This document shows positions 25,822-33,802 of a DNA stretch of 64,000 nt, piece by piece; positions within the stretch are counted from its first letter, which is position 1, and each line of letters begins with the position of its first letter. Position numbers and translations under genes: made by a program. The notes beneath the pieces are model-generated. The model was not told the DNA's origin. It ran no database searches and saw nothing but the letters and a program-made list of their open reading frames with translations. Origin of the DNA: Bauldia sp963759235 (GTDB lineage Bacteria; Pseudomonadota; Alphaproteobacteria; Rhizobiales; Kaistiaceae); NCBI GenBank assembly GCA_963759235.1, contig CAVWYO010000007.1:372001-436000 (forward strand). The letters run 5' to 3'.

Positions 25822-26196
25822 TCAGTGGCCGAAGGCCGCGGTGCGAGGCGCCTGATGGGACTCGCCCGCGTCCCGTTCGGCCAAAGCCTCGATCTTTTCG
25901 AGTTCCTCGTTCGCCTCGGCAAGTTCGGCGTTGGCGACGAGGAGCTGTCCCTTCAGTTCGGCGGCGGAGGCCACGAGGTTGTCCCGGCGCTGGCTCGCCG
26001 CCTTGGCGAATGTGGGATAGGCAAAGTGGCTGGCGTCGCGGATGCCGCTCCGCTCCTGCTCGGCGGCGATCTGGACGTCGAGGTCGTTCGCCATCCGCTC
26101 GAATTCGGCGATCATCAACTCGATCTGCGCCACCTGCCGTCGCTTTTCCTCGACCCTGAACCGCTTGAGCCGGATGAGGCTGTCCCGCGACTTCAT
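25822..26196 (-). CDS. FliJ-like flagellar export chaperone
   Basis: A 124-residue, almost entirely helical and charged protein (KSRDSLIRLKRFRVEEKRRQ, VAQIELMIAEFERMANDLDV, EELEKIEALAERDAG) with a coiled-coil pattern throughout. In Hyphomicrobiales this gene divergent from ctrA is annotated as flagellar export protein FliJ; true FliJ couples the export ATPase to the gate. The ATG at 26196 matches the family start KSRDSLIRLKR; an upstream ATG at 26262 would add 22 non-matching residues. No other flagellar gene is nearby, so the link rests on similarity. Confidence 0.7.
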   Translation of the reverse strand: MKSRDSLIRLKRFRVEEKRRQVAQIELMIAEFERMANDLDVQIAAEQERSGIRDASHFAYPTFAKAASQRRDNLVASAAELKGQLLVANAELAEANEELEKIEALAERDAGESHQAPRTAAFGH

Positions 26197-26396
26197 CACC
26201 ACACTCCCTCTTGCCTCGGCATCCGCCCGATCGATCGGGCGAAAGACCCCTTTTCTTGACACCGCCGGCGTCGTCCCCCTGTCCTCGCAGTGACGGCCGC
26301 CTTGCGAGGGCGGTAACCTTTCGTTTACGTCTCGCGTTAATCATGACCGCGGTGGCTTAATTCGGGGTAAACCCCGAAGATGGCGAAGCAGCGGAT

Positions 26397-26646
26397 TTGG
26401 ACGAGTCACGTGAATCACTTAGCGGTATTTCTTCAATCAGGTTACCAAGAGGTTAACGCGTAGAATTGTTCGGAATCTCAATGGAATGGAGTAATCCAAC
26501 TAGATTTCTCGTTAATTTGCTTGTGCGATGGAATCAGTTTTTGTTAACCATTGGCGGGTAGCGTTGCGAATCGGAGTTAACGGTTTCTTGGTGCCGGCTG
26601 AGATCGCCGGTCCGCCAAGCCCGAAGGGCGGGCCAGGGGGTGTGGC
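26397..26646 (+). promoter_or_regulatory. ctrA upstream control region with CcrM (GANTC) and CtrA-like sites
   Basis: Five GANTC sites (26403, 26412, 26473, 26531, 26568) lie within 170 bp, several times more than expected by chance. A CtrA-type site ttac-N7-ttaac occurs at 26442-26457. Further TTAA half-sites lie near 26512, 26544 and 26577. The region is clearly more AT-rich than its surroundings. In Caulobacter, ctrA is controlled by CtrA itself and by CcrM methylation, so the arrangement is plausible for cell-cycle timed transcription. Confidence 0.65.
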
Positions 26647-27348
26647 ATGCGAGTACTCTTGATTGAAGACGACAGCGCTACCGCTCAAAGCATCGAACTG
26701 ATGCTCAAGTCGGAAAGCTTCAACGTCTACACCACCGACCTCGGCGAGGAAGGGGTGGACCTTGGCAAGCTCTACGACTACGACATCATCCTGCTCGACC
26801 TGAACCTCCCCGACATGTCGGGTTACGAGGTGCTGCGGGCTCTCCGGGTTTCCAAAGTCAAGACACCAATTCTCATCCTCTCCGGCCTTGCCGGGATCGA
26901 GGACAAAGTCCGTGGCCTTGGATTCGGCGCCGACGACTACATGACCAAGCCGTTCCACAAGGACGAACTGGTCGCGCGCATCCACGCGATTGTCCGCCGG
27001 TCCAAAGGCCACGCCCAATCGGTGATCACCACCGGTGATCTGACGGTCAATCTCGACACCAAGACTGTCGAGGTGAACGGCCAGCGCGTGCATCTGACCG
27101 GCAAGGAATATCAGATGCTCGAGCTCCTCTCGCTGCGCAAGGGCACGACACTGACCAAGGAGATGTTCCTCAACCACCTCTACGGCGGCATGGACGAGCC
27201 GGAGTTGAAGATCATCGACGTGTTCATCTGCAAGCTCAGGAAGAAGCTGGCGGCGGCCACCGGCGGCCAGAACTACATCGAAACCGTCTGGGGCCGCGGC
27301 TATGTGCTGCGCGAGCCCGACGAGCACGAGATCCGCGAAAGCGCCTGA
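26647..27348 (+). CDS. ctrA: Cell-cycle master response regulator CtrA
   Basis: A 233-residue OmpR-type regulator almost identical in pattern to Brucella/Sinorhizobium CtrA. Receiver: LLIEDDSATAQSIELMLKSE, acceptor Asp51 in DIILLDLNLPDMSGYEVLR, and DDYMTKPFHKDELVARI. The winged-helix DNA-binding domain includes VHLTGKEYQMLELLSLRKGT, LYGGMDEPELKIIDVFICKL and YIETVWGRGYVLREP. CtrA silences the origin and controls division, motility and envelope genes. It is phosphorylated via CckA-ChpT; chpT is at 30.6 kb. The long upstream region carries GANTC and CtrA-like sites, and a strong terminator follows. Confidence 0.97.
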   Translation: MRVLLIEDDSATAQSIELMLKSESFNVYTTDLGEEGVDLGKLYDYDIILLDLNLPDMSGYEVLRALRVSKVKTPILILSGLAGIEDKVRGLGFGADDYMTKPFHKDELVARIHAIVRRSKGHAQSVITTGDLTVNLDTKTVEVNGQRVHLTGKEYQMLELLSLRKGTTLTKEMFLNHLYGGMDEPELKIIDVFICKLRKKLAAATGGQNYIETVWGRGYVLREPDEHEIRESA

Positions 27349-27375
27349 CGTTCCTCCCGTGATGCGAAAAACACC

Positions 27376-27407
27376 AAGCCCCGCTCCCTTCCGGCGGGGC
27401 TTTTTTT
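27376..27407 (+). terminator. Rho-independent terminator of ctrA
   Basis: Stem aagccccgc / gcggggctt separated by tcccttccg, followed by a run of seven T (27401-27407 including the stem end). It lies about 28 bp after the ctrA stop. Confidence 0.92.
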
Positions 27408-27428
27408 CGTGCGAACCAGACGGGCCGC

Positions 27429-27488
27429 CTAAAGCAGGCCGATTTCCCGAAGCTTCGCGTCGACGATCTCCCGGTCGAACGGCTTAAT
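27429..27488 (-). pseudogene. Orphan 3'-end fragment of a CheY-like gene (duplicate of 30140-30191)
   Basis: Read on the minus strand, 27488-27429 encode IKPFDREIVDAKLREIGLL followed by a stop. The C-terminus of the intact CheY-like gene at 30131-30499 reads LKPFDREIVESKLREVGLLG. At DNA level 27434-27485 and 30140-30191 agree at 48 of 52 positions and are in the same orientation. Nothing of the rest of the gene is present, so this is a duplicated gene end marking one border of the 2.7-kb segment between ctrA and the CheY-like gene. Confidence 0.8.
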
Positions 27489-27533
27489 ATCTTGCCGCTG
27501 CGCCGAACGCCGTGAATCCGCTTCTTGGTCGCT

Positions 27534-28283
27534 CTATGAACCAGGCCGATACGCCAACGGCTCCCCGAAGATGAAGTCGTCCATCACCGCGACATCGTTG
27601 TCGGGGCCATCATCGGGACCGATCTGGTCGGTGCCGTAGTCGATGCGCACCCTTGCGACGATCGGCTTGTCGAAGACGACCCCGAGGAAGGAGAATCCGC
27701 CGTCGTTGGCGGGCACGGCGAACCGGCCGAGCGACTTGTCGTTGCGATCGAAGAACTCGAAGGCCGTGTGGTCCTTGTCGACATCGACATAGACGGCGCC
27801 GAAGCCGCGGACCACCGCCGGCCGGTCGGTGCCGGGCTGCACGAATGTCACGTTCACGGTGTTGCTGCCGACCGGCGAGAACAGGCGCTCGGCACTGAAG
27901 TGGTTGAACACGTCGACATAGGACGGGTTGATGTTGCCGAAACGGGGCAGCACGCCCGCCGGATTGCCCGGCCTCGCGCTGGCCTGGACACCGTCCCCCG
28001 GTGTCATAAGGATCGCACCCCGCACCCTGAATATGTCCGGCGGCAAAAACGCCGGCGCGGCCTTGCTGTCGGGGACGCCGTCCCAGTTGATCTCGCGGCG
28101 GCCCTTGCCTTGGCCCGGCTTGTTGCCGTTGTTCTCCCCGAGCAGGTCGCGGAATTGCGTCATCAGGGGGATTATGTTGCCGGCGCCGGCGACGACCGTG
28201 GGATCGGGCGAGGCGGCGGCGGCCAGGCCGCCGGACCCCGCGAATAATGCGGCAAAGGCGCCCAGAACGATGCGTTTGTCCAT
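27534..28283 (-). CDS. Exported protein of unknown function
   Basis: A 249-residue protein with a signal peptide (DKRIVLGAFAALFAGSGGLA, cleavage near AAA-SPD). The mature part is beta-rich: NINPSYVDVFNHFSAERLFS, VNVTFVQPGTDRPAVVRGFG, AVYVDVDKDHTAFEFFDRND, and a final Asp-rich segment (DQIGPDDGPDNDVAVMDDF) that may bind calcium. The pattern of a PEP-CTERM-like or lectin-like sandwich domain ending in a VMDDFIFGEP motif is common in secreted proteins, but no anchor is present. The ATG at 28283 was chosen because it starts the signal peptide. It follows another secreted gene by 19 bp. Confidence 0.65.
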   Translation of the reverse strand: MDKRIVLGAFAALFAGSGGLAAAASPDPTVVAGAGNIIPLMTQFRDLLGENNGNKPGQGKGRREINWDGVPDSKAAPAFLPPDIFRVRGAILMTPGDGVQASARPGNPAGVLPRFGNINPSYVDVFNHFSAERLFSPVGSNTVNVTFVQPGTDRPAVVRGFGAVYVDVDKDHTAFEFFDRNDKSLGRFAVPANDGGFSFLGVVFDKPIVARVRIDYGTDQIGPDDGPDNDVAVMDDFIFGEPLAYRPGS

Positions 28284-28302
28284 GTTTTTTCCTCCAATCG
28301 CC

Positions 28303-28764
28303 TCACATAGACGGATCGACGACGAGCTTGACGAAGGCGCACCACTGATCGGCGCCGGTAAGGCCTGCATCGCCTTGCGTGGTGGCGAAGGCGCAGGCTT
28401 CTGCGGGACTCGCCGTGAACGCCGGCTTACCAGCCCCAACTGACAACTCGACCGTGAAATGATCCCTCCCATCGGCGCAGGGGGCCGCAGGGGAGATGCC
28501 GCGGGCCGAAGCCATCACAGCGGCCTGAAGCACGGAGACAGAGACGGTGAGGCTGCCATCGGCAGGCAGACAGTCCGCCGCGCCGCTGACGGCAAGCTTC
28601 CGCCCATCCGCGCTCAGTCGCGCCTGCGGCGCGAAGTTTCGCGACGAGGTGACCGGAGACGTCTCCGGGTTGGTCCAGGCGAAGACAGCCGTGACGGAAA
28701 GCACAAGCGCGGGGATGAGCGCGCCTGCCGCGGTAACATGCCGGGGAAGGATGCTCCTGCGCAT
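28303..28764 (-). CDS. Exported small protein of unknown function
   Basis: A 153-residue protein with an N-terminal hydrophobic export signal (TAAGALIPALVLSVTAVFAW). The mature part has four cysteines (DCLPADGSL, APCADGRDHF, ACAFATTQG, WCAFVKLVV) that could form two disulfides. A good binding site (GGGAGTCCGACC before the ATG) supports the start. It is translated just upstream of the second exported protein and is probably in one operon with it. No family was recognised. Confidence 0.6.
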   Translation of the reverse strand: MRRSILPRHVTAAGALIPALVLSVTAVFAWTNPETSPVTSSRNFAPQARLSADGRKLAVSGAADCLPADGSLTVSVSVLQAAVMASARGISPAAPCADGRDHFTVELSVGAGKPAFTASPAEACAFATTQGDAGLTGADQWCAFVKLVVDPSM

Positions 28765-28899
28765 GGTCGGACTCCCTCTGACGGCCGCATCGCGGTGGTC
28801 GCGTGTGCGCCCCTCACGGGATTCGATAGCGATCGCCGAGCCTTCCCGCTTGGCCGGGCGCGAACCGAGTTTTGGTAGAAAGCGAACTCTATTGCCGCT

Positions 28900-29922
28900 T
28901 CACGCGCCGGAATCCCCTTCGGCGGCGCCCCAGCCGGCGGCGGCCGCGGCCCGCACATCCGATGGGGCCGCCCCGAACCGGCGGCGGAAAGCATGATTGA
29001 AGTTCGACAGGTCCGAGAATCCGGCGTCGAACGCGATGGTCCCGATTCCCAGGCCGGCCGAGCGCGGATCACTAACCGCCCGATAAACATGCAGGAGGCG
29101 CAGCCCGAGTACGAAGCGTGACAGGGTCGTGCCCTCGAATTCGAAAAGCTTGTGGATGTAACGGGGGCTTATCCGGTGACGCGCTGCGAGCGTGACGGCG
29201 CTGAGGTCGCTTCGCTCCAGGTTGTCCGCGATATCGGCCTTGATGGCGGCAAGCCGCGCGGCGCGCAGGCCGCGTCCGCGGGCAACCTCTGCGGCGTCGC
29301 GACCGGCCCCGATCGCCAGGGCGACCAGATCGTGGACGTGGATCGCCACCAGCCGGGCAAGGTCCGGCGAGGTGATGGCCGGCATATCTTCCAGGAGGCG
29401 GAGATAGCCGGACAACAGGCGCAGCGCTTCGGTCTTCGCCGGGATGGGCCGCGCCAGCGCATCGTCGAGATTAGGGACGAAACTCGAAAGAACCCGGCGG
29501 GGTATCGAAAAGCAAGCAAAGCGCGACGTCGCCGCCGGCGGGGTCGTCCCGCCATGGATGATCGAACCGGACTTTCCGTTACTCAACGGCACGGCATCGC
29601 CGCAGGTGAGGTCGGCTTCGTGACCGGCCTGGGAGGTGAACCAGTTCGTCGACCCGCTGGTGACGAAGGCCACGTCGTCGTTGTCGATCAGCTCGCCGAC
29701 GATCCGGTAATGCGCCCCCGAGCAATCGCCGATCATCAAGCCGAGATCCGGAAACAGCTGGATTCGCGCGCGGGCACGATAAGGCTTGCCGGCGACCGGT
29801 TCGATGTCGAGACGGGCAACCTGGCGGCCGAAAAATTCGCGCCACGCGGCCGACCGCTCGCGTTTGGGAAAGTCGTCGGTGGAGAAGCGGAACGACGCGA
29901 CACCGGAGGTGATTGACGCCAT
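28900..29922 (-). CDS. AraC-family transcriptional regulator
   Basis: A 340-residue regulator. The last 105 residues contain two helix-turn-helix units: VTLAARHRISPRYIHKLFEF and IGTIAFDAGFSDLSNFNHAF, ending RRRFGAAPSDVRA. The N-terminal 200 residues resemble the AraC-binding-like domain of the FeaR/NimR group (STDDFPKRERSAAWREFFGR). It lies upstream of, and on the same strand as, the two exported-protein genes, within the segment flanked by the duplicated CheY 3' end, and may control them. Confidence 0.85.
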   Translation of the reverse strand: MASITSGVASFRFSTDDFPKRERSAAWREFFGRQVARLDIEPVAGKPYRARARIQLFPDLGLMIGDCSGAHYRIVGELIDNDDVAFVTSGSTNWFTSQAGHEADLTCGDAVPLSNGKSGSIIHGGTTPPAATSRFACFSIPRRVLSSFVPNLDDALARPIPAKTEALRLLSGYLRLLEDMPAITSPDLARLVAIHVHDLVALAIGAGRDAAEVARGRGLRAARLAAIKADIADNLERSDLSAVTLAARHRISPRYIHKLFEFEGTTLSRFVLGLRLLHVYRAVSDPRSAGLGIGTIAFDAGFSDLSNFNHAFRRRFGAAPSDVRAAAAAGWGAAEGDSGA

Positions 29923-30130
29923 CGCAAGGCCCCTATCGTCAACACACCTGGACGCCGGATGCCCATCTCGGCCCGGAGGCGGTCACGGCCGGTGCCGAGT
30001 CGCCACCAGAGTGCACTCTACGCTTGCGGAACCGGAGTATCCAATGCGAATTCGACCGGCGCCTCGCTCGGAAAGGGCCGGTTGATGGCCCTCAGTGTGG
30101 TCCGTCCGCCGCCCTCGCGTTCGAACATCC

Positions 30131-30499
30131 TCAGCCCAGCAGGCCGACTTCCCGAAGCTTCGACTCGACGATCTCGCGGTCGAACGGCTTGAGGATGTAG
30201 TCGTCGGCACCGGCGCGCATCGCCCGGGCGATGTGCGCCGCGTCGTTCTCGCTGGCGCAGAAGATGACCGTCGGCTTATCCCCGGCGGGACGGGCCCGAA
30301 GCATGGTCAGGAACTCAACCCCGCCAACCACCGGCATATGCCAGTCGACGAGGATCATGTCGGGCATTGCCGTGGTGCATATCTTCAGCGCCTCGCTTCC
30401 GTCGCCGGCCTCCACCACCGCGAAATCCAGACCCTCAAGGATGTGGCGCGCCACCTTGCGAATGACGCTGGAGTCGTCGACAACGAGGCAGTGCTTCAT
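30131..30499 (-). CDS. CheY-like single-domain response regulator
   Basis: A 122-residue receiver domain. LVVDDSSVIRKVARHILEGL is the acidic pocket, the acceptor Asp is in DMILVDWHMPVVGGVEFLTM near residue 53, IFCASENDAAHI supplies the switch Ser, and DDYILKPFDREIVESKL the Lys. In related genomes a regulator of this type lies next to chpT and ctrA. The ATG at 30499 starts KHCLVVDD; the upstream frame is spurious. Its last 52 bp are duplicated at 27.43 kb. It may take part in chemotaxis or in the CckA-ChpT network; the sequence alone does not decide. Confidence 0.85.
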   Translation of the reverse strand: MKHCLVVDDSSVIRKVARHILEGLDFAVVEAGDGSEALKICTTAMPDMILVDWHMPVVGGVEFLTMLRARPAGDKPTVIFCASENDAAHIARAMRAGADDYILKPFDREIVESKLREVGLLG

Positions 30500-30646
30500 C
30501 CAACTCCCCATTGCGCGGGGCTTTACGCGCGCCGTTCCGGCCTCCTCGGCCATCCGCGCGGCACAACCGGCCATCGCGAGGGAGGCCCGCTTTGCCGGAG
30601 CCTATGGGTCGATGGTTAATTTCTGCTGAAGCGCCGGGATGGAAGA

Positions 30647-31294
30647 TCAGGCCGCGGGCTCGGCCGTGATCACCACGTCGGCGCCATCCAGCCGAGCCGC
30701 AACCGCCACGCCGCAACTGCGCGCCAGGGCGCCGGCGTAGTAACCCTGCACCGACTGGGCGTCGACCTCGACGTTTTCGACGTCGCCGGGCACCAGCTTT
30801 TCGAAGGCCGCCGGAATGCGCGCGCTCGGACCGCTCGAGCGGAGCGTGAAGGTCGGCGTCCCGGTCTCGCCCTCGACAGTCACGCTGACGACACCGCCAC
30901 GCGGCACCGCGGCATTGGCGAGGAGGATGAGATTGAGGAGCAGCTTGACCAGGTTCTTGGCCATCAGGACGCGCGGGGCGGACCAGCGGAAGTCGGCTTT
31001 TTCGCCTTCCATGTAGCCGGTCGCCACCTTTTCGGCGTCGCCGAGGTCAATCTCCGCCCCGGCCGAACCGGCGGCGCCGAAGGCAAGACGGGCGAATTGC
31101 AGCTTGGCGGAGCCCTGCTTGGCGCTGCGGCGAATAAGGTCGAAGGCAAATTGCTTCATGTCCTCGCTGTTGTCCTCGTCGAGGACTTCGAGGCCATTGA
31201 TGATGGCACCGACCGGCGAGATGATGTCGTGGCAAACACGGCTGCAAAGCAGCGCCGCGAGATCGAGCGCGTTCAGTTCGACCCGGTCGGTCAT
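30647..31294 (-). CDS. chpT: Histidine phosphotransferase ChpT
   Basis: A 215-residue phosphotransfer protein that passes phosphate from CckA to CtrA and CpdR. The N-terminal helical hairpin has the phospho-His22 in LCSRVCHDIISPVGAIINGL. The C-terminal domain resembles a degenerate histidine-kinase ATPase domain (VLMAKNLVKLLLNLILLANA), as in Caulobacter ChpT. The start at 31294 gives TDRVELNALDLAALLCSRVC. The gene is 147 bp upstream of the CheY-like gene on the same strand and divergent from eipA. Confidence 0.92.
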   Translation of the reverse strand: MTDRVELNALDLAALLCSRVCHDIISPVGAIINGLEVLDEDNSEDMKQFAFDLIRRSAKQGSAKLQFARLAFGAAGSAGAEIDLGDAEKVATGYMEGEKADFRWSAPRVLMAKNLVKLLLNLILLANAAVPRGGVVSVTVEGETGTPTFTLRSSGPSARIPAAFEKLVPGDVENVEVDAQSVQGYYAGALARSCGVAVAARLDGADVVITAEPAA

Positions 31295-31491
31295 CGCACC
31301 CTCCGTCTCCCGTTCGCCGGGCGAATCAAACCTGCCGCCGACCGCAATCCGGATACACCGGCATACCCGCCCTGCCAACCGTGCCGGCCGCCCGACGATG
31401 CCGCCGTGCTGCCCATTTTTGGAATAGACTCCGAGCGGAAAGCGATTCGCCCGGACCTCCGCCGCCACCGGCGATGAAAGGGACCAGCCTC

Positions 31492-32214
31492 ATGTTTCAG
31501 ACAGCTCTCCGGACCGGAATGGCCGCCGCCGTGCTTGGCATTCTGGCACTTGACGTCACCCTGCCACAGGCCGCCGCGGAGGACGTGGCGCCGGCCTATC
31601 CGGCCGCGCCGCCGCCGCCGGCCGATCCGGGCTACCGCGTCTATCCGGCGCAGCCCGGTGTCGCGGCCGAGCCGGGCTACCCGGCCGAGCCCGGGGTCGC
31701 CGGTGCGCCGGATGCAACCACCGAGCCGGGCGCCTCGTACACCATGAACGAACTGGTCGAGGCCGGCCACAAGATCTTCGGCGAGGTCTCGCAGGGGATT
31801 GCCAGCGTCGTGGAGCACGCGGTCAGCAGCTACGGCTTACCGAACGGCTATGTCGTCGGCCAGGAAGCGAGCGGCGCCATCGTCGGCGGCGCCCGCTACG
31901 GGGAGGGAACCCTCTACACCAAGAATGCCGGCCAGCTGCACGTCTACTGGCAAGGCCCCTCGCTCGGACTCGACGTCGGCGCCAATGGCGACCGCGTGAT
32001 GATGCTGGTCTACAACCTCCCGTCGGTCGATGCGCTGTTCCGCCGCTATGTCGGCGTCAACGGCTCCGCCTATGCGGTCGCCGGCCTTGGAATGACCGTT
32101 CTGTCGCGTGGCGGAATCTATGTCGTACCGATCGTTTCCGGGGTCGGCGCCAGGTTGGGCGTCAATTTCGGCTACCTGAAATTCACCAGCCGACCGACGT
32201 GGAATCCCTTTTGA
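31492..32214 (+). CDS. eipA: EipA-family (DUF1134) envelope integrity protein
   Basis: A 240-residue exported protein. The signal peptide (LRTGMAAAVLGILALDVTLP, cut near QAAAEDV) is followed by a proline-rich linker of about 45 residues (AYPAAPPPPADPGYRVYPAQ onward). The DUF1134 domain then runs from MNELVEAGHKIFGEVSQGI to KFTSRPTWNPF. Brucella EipA, of this family, is a periplasmic beta-barrel-like protein needed for envelope integrity and reported to be CtrA-activated. The place next to chpT and near ctrA fits. The ATG at 31492 has a purine-rich site; an in-frame ATG at 31474 is an alternative. Confidence 0.85.
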   Translation: MFQTALRTGMAAAVLGILALDVTLPQAAAEDVAPAYPAAPPPPADPGYRVYPAQPGVAAEPGYPAEPGVAGAPDATTEPGASYTMNELVEAGHKIFGEVSQGIASVVEHAVSSYGLPNGYVVGQEASGAIVGGARYGEGTLYTKNAGQLHVYWQGPSLGLDVGANGDRVMMLVYNLPSVDALFRRYVGVNGSAYAVAGLGMTVLSRGGIYVVPIVSGVGARLGVNFGYLKFTSRPTWNPF

Positions 32215-32368
32215 GCGGTCGCCGGCAGCTTCGCGAACCAGAGCCCTGTGACCCACGTCATTGGCCGTGGCGGCGGCTTTCGGTTTAAGGTAGGTGTAGC
32301 GCGGCGGCGCTGGGGGGGGCGACCGGCGGACAGCTTCGGGCTTGCATCGAGTTTGGAGTCGAGGACCG

Positions 32369-33763
32369 TTGATCCAGGAGATCATGTATTTCGTGCTTGG
32401 CGTGCTGACCGCGGGCCTGTTGGCACTGGCGGTTGCCCCGGCGATGTGGCGCCGCGCCGACCGGCTCGCCCGCTCCCGGATCGAGGGAGCGCTGCCGATG
32501 TCGCTCGCCGAGATCCAGGCCGAGAAGGACCAGCTCCGGGCGGAATTCGCCATGTCCGCCAGGCGGCTGGAGATGAAGGCCGAGCATCTCGAATCCGGCG
32601 CCAACGGACGGCTGATGGAGATCAGCCGCAGCCGCACCGAGATCGCGCGGCTCGAGGCCGACCGCTCCGCCAAGACGCAGACGATCGAGGGACTGGAAGC
32701 GCGGATCGCCGAACTCGCCACGGATCTGGAGAGGGCTGAGACCCGTATCGTCGAGGCGAAAACCGAGCTCGTTGCCCGCGACGAGAAACTGGCGGCGCAT
32801 GTCACGCGACTGACCGGTCTCGAAAGCGAGCTGGCCGCTTCCCAACTCCTCAGCGAAGAGCAGAAACTCGAACTGGTGGCGCGCGACACCACCATCGGCA
32901 ACCTCGACGACTCGCTCGCCGACGCGAAGGCGACCGCGACGCAGACCGGCCTTGCCCGCGACGCGCTGGCGGCGGAACTGGAGAGCGAGCGCGCCAACCT
33001 CGGCGCCGAACGTCGCCGGGCCGAAGGCCTTGAAGCGCGCATCGCCGCGTTCGAGGCCGAGCGCGCCGACCGTCTGGCGACGCTGGAGCGCCGCGCCGGC
33101 GAGATCAAGGCGCTGGAGGCGGAGCTTGCGGCCGAGCAGGTGCGCCGCGAGAAACTCGTCGCCGACATCGCCCAGCTCGAAGCCGAGCGGACCGAGCGGC
33201 TGCGCGAGCTGACCCGCCGCTCCGAAGAGATCGACACGCTGAGGGCCGAACTCCAAAAGGCCCGCGAGGCCACGCACCGCGACGAGGCGGAACGCCCTGC
33301 CCGGAGGGAAGCCGAAGCGGTCGCCGACGGCGACAACGTCCGCAAGGCGATGGAAGCGGCCGAGGCGGAGAAGCTGGTGCTCGCCGGCCGGCTTGCCGCG
33401 CTGGAGGACGACCACGCGAGCCTTCGCGCCGAGAACGCCGAACTCCGCAGGGTCGCCGGCACCGAATGGGAAGCGCAACGGGCGGCCGACCAGCGGCTGC
33501 GCGAACGCCTGTCCGAAGTCGCCTCGTCGGTCGTCCGGATGACCCAGTCGGGCGCGCCGCCTGTCGCCGCGACGAACGGCGAGAACGGTAACGGCGAGAA
33601 CGGCAACGGCGACGCCGCGAAGCACGCCACCCCGGTATCCGCCATGCCGCCGGCCGGGCCGGCGCCGGCGCGACCTTCGCATCCCGACACGCCGCGGCCG
33701 GTCGAGGGACGATCGCTCGCCGAGCGTATCCGCGCACTGCAGCACGCCGCGGCGCGCCACTGA
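32369..33763 (+). CDS. Membrane-anchored coiled-coil protein, unknown function
   Basis: A protein of about 464 residues: one N-terminal membrane helix (MYFVLGVLTAGLLALAVAPA), the segment RIEGALPMSLAEIQAEKDQL shared with Hyphomicrobiales coiled-coil proteins, then about 300 residues of heptad-rich helix (LEADRSAKTQTIEGLEARIA, AELESERANLGAERRRAEGL). A low-complexity Asn/Gly tail (NGENGNGENGNGD) and a proline-rich end follow. TTG 32369 gives IQEIMYFVLG with GAGG in the right place; ATGs at 32342 and 32384 are alternatives. Probably structural, spanning from membrane into cytoplasm. A long antisense frame exists but shows only low-complexity composition. Confidence 0.7.
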   Translation: MIQEIMYFVLGVLTAGLLALAVAPAMWRRADRLARSRIEGALPMSLAEIQAEKDQLRAEFAMSARRLEMKAEHLESGANGRLMEISRSRTEIARLEADRSAKTQTIEGLEARIAELATDLERAETRIVEAKTELVARDEKLAAHVTRLTGLESELAASQLLSEEQKLELVARDTTIGNLDDSLADAKATATQTGLARDALAAELESERANLGAERRRAEGLEARIAAFEAERADRLATLERRAGEIKALEAELAAEQVRREKLVADIAQLEAERTERLRELTRRSEEIDTLRAELQKAREATHRDEAERPARREAEAVADGDNVRKAMEAAEAEKLVLAGRLAALEDDHASLRAENAELRRVAGTEWEAQRAADQRLRERLSEVASSVVRMTQSGAPPVAATNGENGNGENGNGDAAKHATPVSAMPPAGPAPARPSHPDTPRPVEGRSLAERIRALQHAAARH

Positions 33764-33802
33764 AATCCAGGCCCCGTCAGGCCGCCCGCGGAACGGTGGC
33801 GA

